Source: Caballeronia sp. INDeC2
GTDB lineage: Bacteria > Pseudomonadota > Gammaproteobacteria > Burkholderiales > Burkholderiaceae
Direction of reading: 5' to 3'
DNA: 64,000 nt
Assembly (NCBI RefSeq): GCF_023631325.1
Contig: NZ_JALQDG010000004.1
Span: forward strand, 1-64,000
A model generated the notes under the pieces. The model had not been told where the DNA came from. It ran no database searches and saw nothing but the letters and a program-made list of their open reading frames with translations. The position numbers and the translations under genes were made by a program. Positions 28,011-37,259 of this stretch are shown piece after piece (within the stretch, counting starts at the first letter, position 1; each line of letters begins with the position of its first letter).

Positions 28011-30434
28011 ATGTCAGGAACCCAACTCCTCCCGCAGGAACGCATTACGCTGCCGCTGCTCCCGCTGCGCGACGTAGTCGTTTTCCCGCATATGGTGATT
28101 CCGCTCTTCGTCGGGCGGCCCAAGTCGATCAAGGCCCTCGAAGCCGCGATGGAAGGCGGCAAGCACATCATGCTCGTCGCTCAGAAAACGGCGGCGAAAG
28201 ACGAGCCGACCGAAAAGGACATGTACGAAGTAGGATGTGTCGCCAACATCCTGCAAATGCTGAAGCTGCCCGACGGCACCGTGAAAGTGCTCGTCGAAGG
28301 CCTGCAACGTGCCAAAACGCTCTCGATCGAAGAGCAGGAAACGCAATTCTCGTGCGACGTGATGCCGCTCGAGCCCGATCACGCCGACAGCGCTGAAACC
28401 GAAGCGCTGCGCCGCGCGATCGTTTCCCAGTTCGATCAATACGTGAAGCTCAACAAGAAGATTCCGCCGGAGATCCTGACGTCACTGTCGGGTATCGACG
28501 AAGCGGGTCGTCTTGCCGACACCATCGCCGCGCATTTGCCGCTCAAGCTCGATCAGAAGCAGCACATCCTCGAGATGTTCCCTGTCATCGAGCGTCTGGA
28601 GCATTTGCTCGCGCAGCTCGAAGCCGAGATCGACATTCTTCAGGTCGAGAAGCGCATTCGTGGCCGCGTGAAGCGCCAGATGGAAAAGAGCCAGCGCGAG
28701 TACTACCTGAACGAACAGGTAAAGGCCATCCAGAAGGAACTGGGCGAAGGCGAAGAAGGCGCGGATCTCGAAGAACTCGAGAAGCGCATTGCCGCCGCCC
28801 GCATGCCGAAGGAAGCCAAGAAGAAGGCCGATGCCGAGCTCAAGAAGCTGAAGCTCATGTCGCCGATGTCCGCGGAAGCGACCGTCGTGCGCAATTACAT
28901 CGATACGCTGATCGGCTTGCCGTGGCGCAAGAAGAGCAAGGTCAACAACGACCTCTCGAACGCCGAACGCGTGCTGGACGAAGACCACTTCGGTCTCGAG
29001 AAAGTGAAGGAACGCATTCTCGAGTACCTCGCGGTTCAGCAACGCGTCGAAAAGGTGAAGGCGCCGATCCTGTGCCTCGTCGGGCCTCCGGGCGTCGGCA
29101 AGACCTCGCTCGGCCAGTCAATCGCGCGCGCGACGAACCGCAAGTTCGTGCGCATGGCGTTGGGCGGCGTGCATGACGAGTCCGAGATTCGCGGTCACCG
29201 TCGCACGTATATTGGCTCGATGCCCGGCAAGATCTTGCAAAGCCTGGCGAAGGTCGGCGTGCGCAATCCGCTCTTCCTGCTCGACGAAGTCGACAAGATG
29301 GGCATGGATTTCCGTGGCGATCCGGCCTCCGCGCTGCTCGAAGTGCTCGACCCGGAACAGAACCACACGTTCGCGGATCACTACATCGAAGTGGACTTCG
29401 ACCTGTCGGACGTGATGTTCGTGGCGACGTCGAACTCGCTGAACATTCCGCCGCCGTTGCTCGACCGGATGGAAGTCATCCGCCTGTCGGGTTACACGGA
29501 AGACGAGAAGGTCAGCATCGCGACGCGTTACCTGCTGCCGAAGCAAAAGCGCAACAACGGCCTGAAGGACGGCGAGATCGATGTCACGGAACAAGCCATC
29601 CGCGACATCATTCGTTACTACACGCGTGAAGCGGGCGTGCGTTCGCTCGAACGTGAAGTGTCGAAGATCTGCCGCAAGGTCGTGAAGATGCTGCTGCTGA
29701 AGAAGGCCGAAGGCGCCGTGAAGGTCGACGGTTCCAATCTCGACACCTTCCTCGGTGTGCGCAAGTACGACTTCGGTCTGGCCGCGAAGGACAACCAGAT
29801 CGGTCAGGTCACGGGTCTCGCATGGACGGAAGTCGGCGGCGATCTGCTGACGATCGAAGCAGCGGTGATGCCCGGCAAGGGCGGCGTGATCCGCACGGGT
29901 TCGCTCGGCGACGTGATGAAGGAATCCGTCGAAGCCGCGCGCTCGGTGGTGCGCTCGCGTTCGCGGCGTCTGGGCATCACGGACGAGTCGTTCGAGAAGA
30001 AGGACATCCACATCCACGTGCCCGAAGGCGCGACGCCGAAGGACGGTCCGTCCGCCGGTATCGCAATGACCACGGCGCTGGTATCGGTGCTGACGGGCAT
30101 TCCGGTTCGCGCGGATGTCGCGATGACGGGCGAAATCACGCTGCGCGGCGAAGTGCTGCCGATCGGCGGGTTGAAGGAGAAGTTGCTGGCGGCGCATCGC
30201 GGCGGCATCAAGCTCGTGCTGATCCCCGAGGAAAACACGAAGGATCTGGCCGACATCCCCGACAACGTGAAGAACGCCATCGAGATCGTGCCGGTTCGGT
30301 GGATCGATCGCGTGCTGGAACTGGCGCTCGAACGTACACCCGAGTCGTTGCCTGAGGAAGAAGCGAAGGCGACGCCGGTCGCGGCCGAGCAGCAAAAGGA
30401 CGCGCCCGCATCGGGCGAGGTCGTGAAGCACTGA
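28011..30434 (+). CDS. lon: ATP-dependent protease Lon
   Basis: Cytoplasmic AAA+ serine protease for misfolded and regulatory proteins. The 807-residue product has an N-terminal substrate-binding domain, Walker A GPPGVGKT at about 358-365, Walker [10 protein letters not shown], and the Ser-Lys dyad with Ser681 in DGPSAG and Lys724 in the GLKEKLLAA region. The C-terminus carries a short Glu/Ala/Pro-rich tail beyond the conserved LALE segment. Upstream, 185 bases separate it from clpX. A weak CTTGCAA element there might be a heat-shock -35, but I could not find a convincing matching -10. Confidence 0.98.
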   Translation: MSGTQLLPQERITLPLLPLRDVVVFPHMVIPLFVGRPKSIKALEAAMEGGKHIMLVAQKTAAKDEPTEKDMYEVGCVANILQMLKLPDGTVKVLVEGLQRAKTLSIEEQETQFSCDVMPLEPDHADSAETEALRRAIVSQFDQYVKLNKKIPPEILTSLSGIDEAGRLADTIAAHLPLKLDQKQHILEMFPVIERLEHLLAQLEAEIDILQVEKRIRGRVKRQMEKSQREYYLNEQVKAIQKELGEGEEGADLEELEKRIAAARMPKEAKKKADAELKKLKLMSPMSAEATVVRNYIDTLIGLPWRKKSKVNNDLSNAERVLDEDHFGLEKVKERILEYLAVQQRVEKVKAPILCLVGPPGVGKTSLGQSIARATNRKFVRMALGGVHDESEIRGHRRTYIGSMPGKILQSLAKVGVRNPLFLLDEVDKMGMDFRGDPASALLEVLDPEQNHTFADHYIEVDFDLSDVMFVATSNSLNIPPPLLDRMEVIRLSGYTEDEKVSIATRYLLPKQKRNNGLKDGEIDVTEQAIRDIIRYYTREAGVRSLEREVSKICRKVVKMLLLKKAEGAVKVDGSNLDTFLGVRKYDFGLAAKDNQIGQVTGLAWTEVGGDLLTIEAAVMPGKGGVIRTGSLGDVMKESVEAARSVVRSRSRRLGITDESFEKKDIHIHVPEGATPKDGPSAGIAMTTALVSVLTGIPVRADVAMTGEITLRGEVLPIGGLKEKLLAAHRGGIKLVLIPEENTKDLADIPDNVKNAIEIVPVRWIDRVLELALERTPESLPEEEAKATPVAAEQQKDAPASGEVVKH

Positions 30435-30482
30435 GCGACTCTCGCGACACGGTTTCATCGCCGTGTTGCGTGATCGAAGCTA

Positions 30483-30517
30483 AAACCCGCGGGTGTATGC
30501 CCGCGGGTTTTTCTTTT
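30483..30517 (+). terminator. lon terminator
   Basis: A perfect 11-bp stem (30483-30493 with 30500-30510, loop TGTATG) is followed by a T-rich tract. It sits 49 bases past the lon stop. Confidence 0.9.
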
Positions 30518-30586
30518 GGCGCGCGGCTTTTCCGAAGAGGTCTTCTAAACTGCCTCGAACCCGCGCCGAGTAAGGCTCAACCCCCG

Positions 30587-30615
30587 TTGACACGGCGCTT
30601 TCGGCTAAGTTAAAT
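30587..30615 (+). promoter_or_regulatory. hupB: hupB sigma-70 promoter
   Basis: A consensus TTGACA -35 (30587-30592) lies exactly 17 bases from a TTAAAT -10 (30610-30615). It is located downstream of the lon terminator and gives hupB a leader of about 85 bases. It is one of the two clearest promoters in the window. Confidence 0.7.
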
Positions 30616-30705
30616 GGGCGCCGCATCCAATCAAATCGAGATGCCATTCGCATCGATGCTGGACCAGATCGATTACAACGTGCCAATACTGATTCGGGGA
30701 TCACA

Positions 30706-30978
30706 ATGAACAAGACGGAACTGATCGACCATATCGCGCAGCAAGCCGATATCTCCAAGGCCGCGGCCGGCCGTGCGCTCGAAGCGGTGATCGGCGGCGT
30801 CAGCGCGACGCTGCAGAAGGGCGGCACCGTGACGCTCGTCGGCTTCGGCACGTTCGCCGTGGGCAAGCGCATCGCGCGCACGGGCCGCAATCCGCGCACA
30901 GGCGATGAGATCAAGATCAAGGCCGCGAAAGTCCCGAAATTTCGCCCTGGCAAAGCGCTGAAGGATGCGCTAAACTAG
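30706..30978 (+). CDS. hupB: DNA-binding protein HU-beta
   Basis: Small nucleoid protein that bends DNA as a dimer. The 90-residue product matches the family length. It has the N-terminal helices ([12 protein letters not shown]), GFGTF near the dimer interface and the DNA-clasping arm RNPRTGDEI with its conserved Arg-Asn-Pro at residues 61-63. It has its own strong promoter after the lon terminator and is followed by two tRNA genes. Confidence 0.98.
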   Translation: MNKTELIDHIAQQADISKAAAGRALEAVIGGVSATLQKGGTVTLVGFGTFAVGKRIARTGRNPRTGDEIKIKAAKVPKFRPGKALKDALN

Positions 30979-31054
30979 CGGACTCGCTGGATGCGGCGCT
31001 TCTCGAACGGAGCGGCGCTTTTAGCGAAGCGCAAACCGAGTGAATTTGCGGACC

Positions 31055-31130
31055 GGGTGCTTAGCTCAGTTGGTAGAGCGGCGCCCTTACAAGGCGTAGG
31101 TCGGGAGTTCGAGCCTCTCAGCACCCACCA
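31055..31130 (+). tRNA. tRNA-Val (anticodon UAC)
   Basis: A 76-nt tRNA with encoded CCA. The acceptor stem GGGTGCT pairs with AGCACCC, the D arm is TAGCTCAGTTGGTAGAGC-like, the anticodon loop is CTTACAA (TAC) and the T loop is TTCGAGC. It lies 26 bases before tRNA-Asp and is probably co-transcribed with it. Confidence 0.98.
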
Positions 31131-31156
31131 GGTCTCAGTTCATTGCGCGCTACCCA

Positions 31157-31233
31157 GGAGCGGTAGTTCAGTTGGTTAGAATACCGGCCTGTCACGCCGG
31201 GGGTCGCGGGTTCGAGTCCCGTCCGCTCCGCCA
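31157..31233 (+). tRNA. tRNA-Asp (anticodon GUC)
   Basis: A 77-nt tRNA with encoded CCA. The acceptor stem GGAGCGG pairs with CCGCTCC, the anticodon loop contains GTC between CCGGC-type stems, and the discriminator base is G, the Asp identity element. A strong terminator begins 13 bases later. Confidence 0.98.
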
Positions 31234-31245
31234 GAATCAAATGTG

Positions 31246-31286
31246 AAAGTCCCGCAAGCTGCGAAGCTTGCGGGACTTTTTGTTTT
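31246..31286 (+). terminator. Terminator of the tRNA-Val/tRNA-Asp unit
   Basis: A perfect 15-bp stem (31246-31260 with 31265-31279) with a GCGA tetraloop is followed by a T-rich tract. It is the strongest terminator in the window. Confidence 0.93.
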
Positions 31287-31482
31287 CGCGCTCGCTTGTG
31301 GTGTCGTTAAGAATGCTAACGATCGTCCCCGCGGTGGGTGCCGCCTGATTTGCTGCGCAACGCAATTTCGAGCCGTGACACCTTCCATTACGGAAAATCG
31401 GCGCGACTATTTCGCCTCCGGCAACGCAAATCCCGCCCGCCTTTCGCCTTTTCCCCGTCCACTGTTGTAATATCGAGCGTTT

Positions 31483-31491
31483 TGTTATAAC
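31483..31491 (+). promoter_or_regulatory. ppiD: ppiD extended -10 promoter, very short leader
   Basis: TG-N-TATAAC (31483-31491) is an extended -10, with TTGTAA (31465-31470) at a short 15-base spacing as a possible -35. It lies only 15 bases before the ppiD start, so the leader would be about 9 nt, with no Shine-Dalgarno site visible. Confidence 0.45.
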
Positions 31492-31506
31492 CACGCAGCG
31501 TTACGC

Positions 31507-33432
31507 ATGCTCGACTTTTTCCGTAATCACCAGCGCCTGATGATGGCCCTGCTGATCCTGATCATCGTGCCGGGTCTCGGCATGGTCGGGATTCAGGGCT
31601 TCAGCAACTATTTCGACGAGAGCTCCTACGTCGCCAGCGTGAATGGCCACAAGATCACGCGCGCCGAGTTCGACAGCGCCTTCCGCCAGCAAGTGGACCG
31701 CGCCCGCTCGATGCTCGGCGCGCAGTTCGACGCCAAGATGTTCGACACGCCCGAGGCACGCGCCGCGATGGTCGACAGCCTCGTGCAGCAACGCGCGATG
31801 GCCGACGAAACGCAGCGCCTGCATCTGACCGCGTCGGACGACGCCGTGCGCCGCGCGCTGCTGTCCGATCCGGTGATCTCGTCGCTGAAGAAGCCCGATG
31901 GCAGCATCGACCTCGATCGCTACAAGCAGCTGCTCGCAATGCAGGGCATGACGCCCGCGCAATACGACGAGCGCATGCGCTACACGATCGCAACCGAGCA
32001 GATTCCGGGCAGCATCCAGGCGACGTCGTTCACGTCGAAGTCGCTCGCACAGAGCCTGACGGAACTCGCGGAGCAGAAGCGCTCCGTGCAGGGTTTGTCG
32101 CTGCGCACCGCCGACTACTCCGCGAAGGCCCAGCCGACCGACGCGCAGCTCACGGCTTACTACGACGCGCATCGCAACGACTTCGCGACGCCCGAGACGG
32201 CTACGATCCAGTATCTGCTGCTGTCGCCGTCGACGGTCGCGGCGGCATCGAAGCCGGGCGACGCGGATCTCAAGAAGTATTACGACGACAACATCCAGCG
32301 CTATCGCACGGAAGCGGAAGTGCGCGCGAGCCACATTCTCGTAAACGCGCCGAAGGATGCGAGTGCGGCCGACAAGGCGAAGGCGAAGCAGAAAGCGGAA
32401 GAACTGCTCGCCCAAGTGAAGGCGCACCCCGACCAGTTTGCGCAGATCGCGCAGAAGAACTCGGACGACCCCGGCTCGGCGAGCAAGGGCGGCGATCTCG
32501 GCTATTTCGCGCATGGCCAGATCGCGGGCGGCAAGGCTTTCGACGACGCCGCGTTCGGCCTAAAGAAGGGCGAGGTGAGCAATATCGTCGAGTCGGACTT
32601 CGGTTATCACATCATCCAGGCGACGGACGTGAAGCCGTCGGTCACGAAGCCGTTCGATGAAGTGAAGGACGCGCTCGCGAAGGACTATGCAGCCCAGCAA
32701 GGTACGAAGGGCTTCGCGGAAGACGCGCAAGGCTTCACCGACCTCGTCTACGAGAAGGCGAAGACGCTTCAACCCGCCGCGGACAAGTACAAGCTGACAA
32801 TCCAGACGGCAACGATCGGCCCGAAGCCGAATCCGCAGTTGCCGCAGGACAATCCGCTCAACAATCCGAAGTTCCTCGCGGCCGTCTTCGCGCCGGACGC
32901 GGTGAAGGACCGCAACAACACGCAAGCCATCGACGTCGGCAACAACACGCTGATCGCCGCGCGCGTCACCGACTACAAGGCCTCGTCCGTTCCGGCGTTC
33001 GATGCGGTGAAGGACGACGTGCGCAAGAAGGTCGTCGCGGAAATGGCCGCTGCAATGGCGAAGAAGGAAGGCGAAGCGAAGCTCGCGGACCTGCAGAAGT
33101 CGAAATCGGCGGATGGCTTCACGTCGCCGGTCACGGTTTCGCGTAACGACGCGCAGGGCTTGCCGCCCGCCGCATTGAGCGCGATCTTCAAGGTGGATGC
33201 ATCGAAGCTGCCGTCTTATGTCGGCGTGGATCTCGGCGCGGAGGGCTACGCGATCTATCGCGTGAACAGTATCGACAAGGCCGCGCCGGTCGCCGCCGAT
33301 CGTCTCGCGGGCGCGCAGCAGCAAGTCGCGCAGGTCTATGCGCAGGCCGACATGGAGGCGTACATCAACGCATTGAAGGCGCGCTCGAAGGTCAAGCTGA
33401 GCCAGGCGCCGCCGCCGTCGTCGTCGAACTGA
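31507..33432 (+). CDS. ppiD: Periplasmic folding chaperone / PPIase PpiD
   Basis: Membrane-anchored periplasmic foldase near the Sec translocon. The 641-residue product begins MLDFFRNHQRL followed by a single membrane anchor (about 12-30), SurA-like N-terminal chaperone segments, a parvulin domain starting at VRASHILVNAP (about 274) with SKGGDLGYFAHGQ, and a long C-terminal region. Length and architecture match PpiD rather than SurA. It follows the hupB/tRNA block, the conserved order also seen in enteric bacteria. The start lacks a clear ribosome site; see the promoter entry. Confidence 0.93.
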   Translation: MLDFFRNHQRLMMALLILIIVPGLGMVGIQGFSNYFDESSYVASVNGHKITRAEFDSAFRQQVDRARSMLGAQFDAKMFDTPEARAAMVDSLVQQRAMADETQRLHLTASDDAVRRALLSDPVISSLKKPDGSIDLDRYKQLLAMQGMTPAQYDERMRYTIATEQIPGSIQATSFTSKSLAQSLTELAEQKRSVQGLSLRTADYSAKAQPTDAQLTAYYDAHRNDFATPETATIQYLLLSPSTVAAASKPGDADLKKYYDDNIQRYRTEAEVRASHILVNAPKDASAADKAKAKQKAEELLAQVKAHPDQFAQIAQKNSDDPGSASKGGDLGYFAHGQIAGGKAFDDAAFGLKKGEVSNIVESDFGYHIIQATDVKPSVTKPFDEVKDALAKDYAAQQGTKGFAEDAQGFTDLVYEKAKTLQPAADKYKLTIQTATIGPKPNPQLPQDNPLNNPKFLAAVFAPDAVKDRNNTQAIDVGNNTLIAARVTDYKASSVPAFDAVKDDVRKKVVAEMAAAMAKKEGEAKLADLQKSKSADGFTSPVTVSRNDAQGLPPAALSAIFKVDASKLPSYVGVDLGAEGYAIYRVNSIDKAAPVAADRLAGAQQQVAQVYAQADMEAYINALKARSKVKLSQAPPPSSSN

Positions 33433-33451
33433 TCGATGTCGGCGTCATGAA

Positions 33452-33489
33452 AAAAGCCCCGCTTCCGAAAGGATGCGGGGCTTTTGTTT
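33452..33489 (+). terminator. ppiD terminator
   Basis: An 11-bp stem (33452-33462 with 33475-33485) closes a 12-base loop, and the second arm ends in T residues followed by GTTTG. The A-rich left arm also gives T residues on the minus strand, so it can serve the convergent lipoprotein gene. Confidence 0.88.
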
Positions 33490-33529
33490 GGCTGCGCCGG
33501 CGTAGGGCGCGCAAGCGTGCGAGCTTCGT

Positions 33530-33871
33530 TTACAGGCAAGCCTGGATATCGCCGGTCGCCTGGCTGCCGGCAGCACCCGAAGCGCGGAAACCGACCCACG
33601 TACCCGGACCCGACCATGCCGGACGCACGACGGCCGCCGCGCCGTTCGGCGGTTGCTGGCCGGGAACGTAGACGTCGACGGCCTGATCGTTCGCGAGCGT
33701 GTCCTGCGAGACGACTTGCTGTTGCGACGAGTCGGCCCACTTCTGGGCGACGCATTGCGCAACGACCTTCGGCGCCTTCTGGCTCGTGCCGACTTGCTGC
33801 ACGCCGGCGGGCGGCTGAGCGGCACAGGCCGAGATCGCAACGGTCAGGGCGAGAAGAGGGATAAATTTCAC
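33530..33871 (-). CDS. Small lipoprotein of unknown function
   Basis: Not assigned to a known family. The 113-residue product has a signal peptide with lipobox ISAC at about 13-16, so Cys16 is probably lipid-modified. Ala at +2 predicts outer-membrane sorting. The mature part is short and polar, with a second and third cysteine (about 40 and 112) that could form a disulfide, and a Gly/Pro/Trp segment (RPAWSGPGTWVGF). An AAGGAGG site lies upstream on the minus strand. It stands alone between ppiD and tesA. Confidence 0.75.
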   Translation of the reverse strand: MKFIPLLALTVAISACAAQPPAGVQQVGTSQKAPKVVAQCVAQKWADSSQQQVVSQDTLANDQAVDVYVPGQQPPNGAAAVVRPAWSGPGTWVGFRASGAAGSQATGDIQACL

Positions 33872-33997
33872 GTGACCTCCTTGTAGAGTCGCTCATCAAA
33901 CGAGCGGAGTTATAAGAGTTACGCGAAAGTCTCAGAGATCTGAATCTTGGCCGTGCTCCGCGTCGGTTGCTGAAAGCTGTTGCGTCCGGCGTCTTTG

Positions 33998-34669
33998 TTA
34001 GTGCGACGCACTGGCGCCCAGCAAGGGTTTCAAGGTTGGCCAGACGTTATCCAATAGCAAAGGCTGGGCCTGCACCGTCGGATGGATCTGGTCGGCCTGG
34101 AACAGGGCGGGCTTATCGGCGATGCCGGCAAGCAGAAAAGGCACGAGGGGCACGTTCTTGTCCTTCGCAATACGCTCGTAGACGGCGTGGAACTTTTGCG
34201 TGTAGTCGGGGCCGTAATTGGGCGGAACGTACATACCGATGAGTAAAACCTTCGCATGCGCGGCCTGCGATGCATCGACGATGCCGCGCAGATTCGTTTC
34301 CGTCGTCGCGAGCGGTACGCCACGCAGCGCGTCGTTCGCGCCGAGCTCGACGATCACGACAGCGGGCTTGATGCGCGAGAGCACCGCGGTCAGGCGCGCG
34401 CGCCCGCCGCTCGTGGTGTCGCCGCTGATGCTCGAATTGGCGACGCTATAATCCAAACGCTCCTTCGCCAGCTTGTCGCGCAGCAGGTTGACCCAGCCGG
34501 TGTCGCGCGGCAGGCCGTATTCGGCCGACAGACTATCGCCGAGCACGACGATTGCGGGCTTCGGTTGCGAAGCCGCCTGCGCGTCTGCCGCGTGCGCGGT
34601 CGCACAACAGGCCGCCATCATCGCGATTGCGGGAACAAGGCCGCGCAAGTTCTTTTTCAAGGTGTCCAT
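33998..34669 (-). CDS. tesA: SGNH-type arylesterase / thioesterase I
   Basis: Periplasmic SGNH hydrolase acting on acyl-CoA or aryl esters. The 223-residue product has a signal peptide ending near AHA (25-27), the nucleophile motif GDSLSAEYG (Ser46), a glycine oxyanion block, GAND at 110-113 and DQIHP with Asp193 and His196. A longer reading upstream (to 34819) runs over the opposite gene and was discarded. Its start codon overlaps the start codon of the divergent ABC ATPase by two bases, so its promoter must lie inside that gene. tesA/ybbA divergence is also known in E. coli. Confidence 0.92.
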   Translation of the reverse strand: MDTLKKNLRGLVPAIAMMAACCATAHAADAQAASQPKPAIVVLGDSLSAEYGLPRDTGWVNLLRDKLAKERLDYSVANSSISGDTTSGGRARLTAVLSRIKPAVVIVELGANDALRGVPLATTETNLRGIVDASQAAHAKVLLIGMYVPPNYGPDYTQKFHAVYERIAKDKNVPLVPFLLAGIADKPALFQADQIHPTVQAQPLLLDNVWPTLKPLLGASASH

Positions 34670-35369
34670 GCAAAACAATATCGAGCCGGTCATCGAAGTT
34701 CGGGGATTAAGCAAGCGAGTGAAGGACGCAACGGGCGAGCTCACGATTCTCGATCGAATCGATCTGTCGATCGCGAAGGGTAGCAGCGTTGCGATTGTCG
34801 GGGCATCGGGCTCGGGCAAGTCGACATTGCTCGGCTTGCTCGCCGGATTGGACAGCGCGAGCGAGGGCTCGGTTCGTCTGCTCGGCGAGGAGTTGTCGAC
34901 GTTGAACGAAGACGAGCGCGCCGCGCTTCGAAGCGGCGCTGTCGGCTTCGTGTTCCAGTCGTTCCAGTTGATGCCGCATCTGACCGCGCTCGAAAACGTG
35001 ATGCTGCCGCTCGAATTGCGCGCAGAGACGCCGCACAGCGAGATCGCCGCGCGCGCCCGGGCGCTCCTCGGTCAGGTCGGGCTGTCGCAACGCACCGGCC
35101 ATTATCCGAAGCTGCTTTCCGGCGGCGAGCAGCAGCGCGTCGCGCTCGCGCGCGCGTTCGTCACGCATCCCGCCGTGCTCTTCGCCGACGAACCCACCGG
35201 CAGCCTCGATGCCGCGACCGGCTACGCCATCATCGATCTGATGTTCGAGATGAATCGGCGCAACGGCGCGACGCTCGTGCTCGTTACGCACGATCAGGAA
35301 CTCGCCGAGCGTTGCGACGCCACGGTGACGATCGAAGCGGGGCGCCTCGTCAACGGTCTCGGCGTATAA
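34668..35369 (+). CDS. ybbA: YbbA-type ABC transporter ATP-binding protein
   Basis: LolD-like ATPase of the MacB/YbbA family. The 233-residue product has Walker [10 protein letters not shown] at 45-53, Q-loop VFQSFQL, signature [15 protein letters not shown] and Walker [10 protein letters not shown]. In other bacteria YbbA works with a large FtsX-type permease (YbbP); here the next gene, pgi, is convergent and no permease gene is present in the window, so this copy is an orphan locally. The start ATG at 34668 overlaps the tesA start codon. An in-frame GTG at 34662 is an alternative. There is no room for a conventional upstream promoter outside tesA. Confidence 0.9.
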   Translation: MQNNIEPVIEVRGLSKRVKDATGELTILDRIDLSIAKGSSVAIVGASGSGKSTLLGLLAGLDSASEGSVRLLGEELSTLNEDERAALRSGAVGFVFQSFQLMPHLTALENVMLPLELRAETPHSEIAARARALLGQVGLSQRTGHYPKLLSGGEQQRVALARAFVTHPAVLFADEPTGSLDAATGYAIIDLMFEMNRRNGATLVLVTHDQELAERCDATVTIEAGRLVNGLGV

Positions 35370-35400
35370 AAAAACCCGCAACGCTGGAAACGTCGCGGGT
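35367..35400 (-). terminator. pgi terminator
   Basis: The stem 35374-35383 with 35391-35400 (one mismatch, 7-base loop) is followed on the minus strand by seven T residues. It lies 20 bases past the pgi stop and 4 bases from the convergent ybbA stop. Confidence 0.85.
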
Positions 35401-35420
35401 CTTCGACGGCAACGCAAACG

Positions 35421-37055
35421 TCAGCGCTTCAACGCCTTGCGCGCACGCGCGATCAATGCCGACGTCGACGAGTCGTGCTTGGCCGGATCGACGCTCGCCG
35501 CGGTGATATCGGCCTCGACGACCTTGCCGAGAATCTTGCCGAGTTCCACGCCCCACTGATCGAACGAGTTGATGTCCCACACCGTGCCCTGCACGAGCAC
35601 CTTGTGCTCGTAGAGCGCGATGAGCGCGCCGAGCGACTGCGGCGTGAGCGCATCGAGCATGATGGTCGTGGTCGGGCGGTTGCCGGGGAAGCTCAGATGC
35701 GTCGCCAGTTCTTCCTTGCCCGGGCCAGCCACCTTCTTCGCTTCTTCCAGCGTGCGGCCGAGCATCAGCGCCTCGCTCTGCGCAAAGCAGTTGGCAAGCA
35801 GCTTCGCGTGATGATCGACGAGCGGATGCTCCGGCGTCAGCACCGCGATGAAGTCGATCGGAATGATCGTCGGGCCCTGATGCAGCATCTGGAAGAACGC
35901 GTGCTGACCGTTCGTGCCCGGCTCGCCCCAGATCACCGCTGCCGTCGGATAGTCGACCATCTTGCCGTCGAGCCGCGCGGACTTGCCGTTGCTTTCCATC
36001 TCCAGTTGCTGAAGATAGGACGGCAGATAATGCAGCGCCTGCGAATACGGCGCGATCAGATCGCTCTGCGAGCCGAAGAAGTTGCGATACCAGATGCCGA
36101 TCATGCCCATAAGCACGGGCAGGTTCTTGTCGAGCGGCGCGGTCCGGAAGTGCTCGTCCATCGCTGCCGCGCCTTGCAGAAGCGCATCGAAATTTTGCGG
36201 ACCGACCGACAGCATGATCGAGAGACCGACCGCAGACCACAGCGAGTAACGGCCACCGACCCAGTCCCACATCTCGAAGACGTTTTCTTTCGCGATGCCG
36301 AACTTGACCACTTCGGCCGGATTCGCCGAGACGCCGACGAAATGCTTCGACAGTTGATCTTCAGGACAGCCGGACTTCAGGAACCAGTCGCGCATCGAAT
36401 GCGCATTGGTCATCGTTTCGAGCGTCGTGAAGGTCTTGGAGACGACGATCGCGAGCGTCTCTTCGGCGTCGACTTGCTGAAGCACGTTCCAGAGATCGGC
36501 GCCGTCGACATTCGATACGAAGTGCGTGTCGAGATCCTTCGATGCGAGATGATGCAGCGCATGCACGACCATCTTCGGCCCGAGGTCCGAGCCGCCGATG
36601 CCGATGTTCACCACGTGACGGATGCGCTTGCCGCTATAGCCCTTCCATGAGCCGTCGCGCACGCGATCGGAGAAGGCGGCCATTTTGGCCTTTTCCTTCT
36701 GCACCTGCTCGTAGAAAGGCGCGTCGGGCGACTGGGCGCGCAACGCGGTATGCAGCACCGCGCGATGTTCGGTGATGTTGACGATATCGCCACGGAACAT
36801 CGCGTCGCGGCGTTCGGTGACCTTGGCCTGCTGCGCGACTTCGACGAGCAGCTTGAGCGTCTCGTCCTTGACGCGGTTCTTGGAGAAGTCGATGGCGAGG
36901 CCGCCGCCTTCGAAGGTCAAGCGCTCGGCGCGCGTCGGCGCGGTGTCGTTCTGAGGCCCGAACCAGTCGCGCAGGCGCTCGCCGGAGATGGCATCGTAAT
37001 GCGACTGGAGCGCGGACCAGGCAGGAAGCGAATTGAGCATCGAGTTTTGGGTCAT
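35421..37055 (-). CDS. pgi: Glucose-6-phosphate isomerase
   Basis: Interconverts glucose-6-phosphate and fructose-6-phosphate in glycolysis and gluconeogenesis. The 544-residue product has the sugar-phosphate loop [12 protein letters not shown], the catalytic glutamate in EMESNGKS (about 354), [11 protein letters not shown] with the catalytic His, and the C-terminal [11 protein letters not shown] signature. The start at 37055 (MTQNSM) was preferred to the in-frame extension to 37241, which has no homology; MLNSLPAW six codons later is an alternative. A TATACT -10-like hexamer on the minus strand (37187-37192) is a possible promoter element. Confidence 0.97.
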   Translation of the reverse strand: MTQNSMLNSLPAWSALQSHYDAISGERLRDWFGPQNDTAPTRAERLTFEGGGLAIDFSKNRVKDETLKLLVEVAQQAKVTERRDAMFRGDIVNITEHRAVLHTALRAQSPDAPFYEQVQKEKAKMAAFSDRVRDGSWKGYSGKRIRHVVNIGIGGSDLGPKMVVHALHHLASKDLDTHFVSNVDGADLWNVLQQVDAEETLAIVVSKTFTTLETMTNAHSMRDWFLKSGCPEDQLSKHFVGVSANPAEVVKFGIAKENVFEMWDWVGGRYSLWSAVGLSIMLSVGPQNFDALLQGAAAMDEHFRTAPLDKNLPVLMGMIGIWYRNFFGSQSDLIAPYSQALHYLPSYLQQLEMESNGKSARLDGKMVDYPTAAVIWGEPGTNGQHAFFQMLHQGPTIIPIDFIAVLTPEHPLVDHHAKLLANCFAQSEALMLGRTLEEAKKVAGPGKEELATHLSFPGNRPTTTIMLDALTPQSLGALIALYEHKVLVQGTVWDINSFDQWGVELGKILGKVVEADITAASVDPAKHDSSTSALIARARKALKR

Positions 37056-37259
37056 GAGCGGTCCGTTAGTCTGAGAGTGACAGAGGAATACGTTCGTGCG
37101 ATTGCGGCTCGGCTTGTCTATGCATCGTGTCTGGTGAACGCGACTGAAGCACAAGTGAGCGGCCGCGGTTGCCCGAATCAAAAAAGAGTATAGCGACGAT
37201 GCATGAACGGATGCTTGCAAAGCGTCACCGGGGCTTCGCAAGCGAGCGCCGGGAAACCG

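Noticed and set aside
30979..31054. Terminator between hupB and tRNA-Val
   Set aside because: Only a weak 6-bp stem with a wobble and direct rather than inverted GCGGCGCTT copies; not enough to call.
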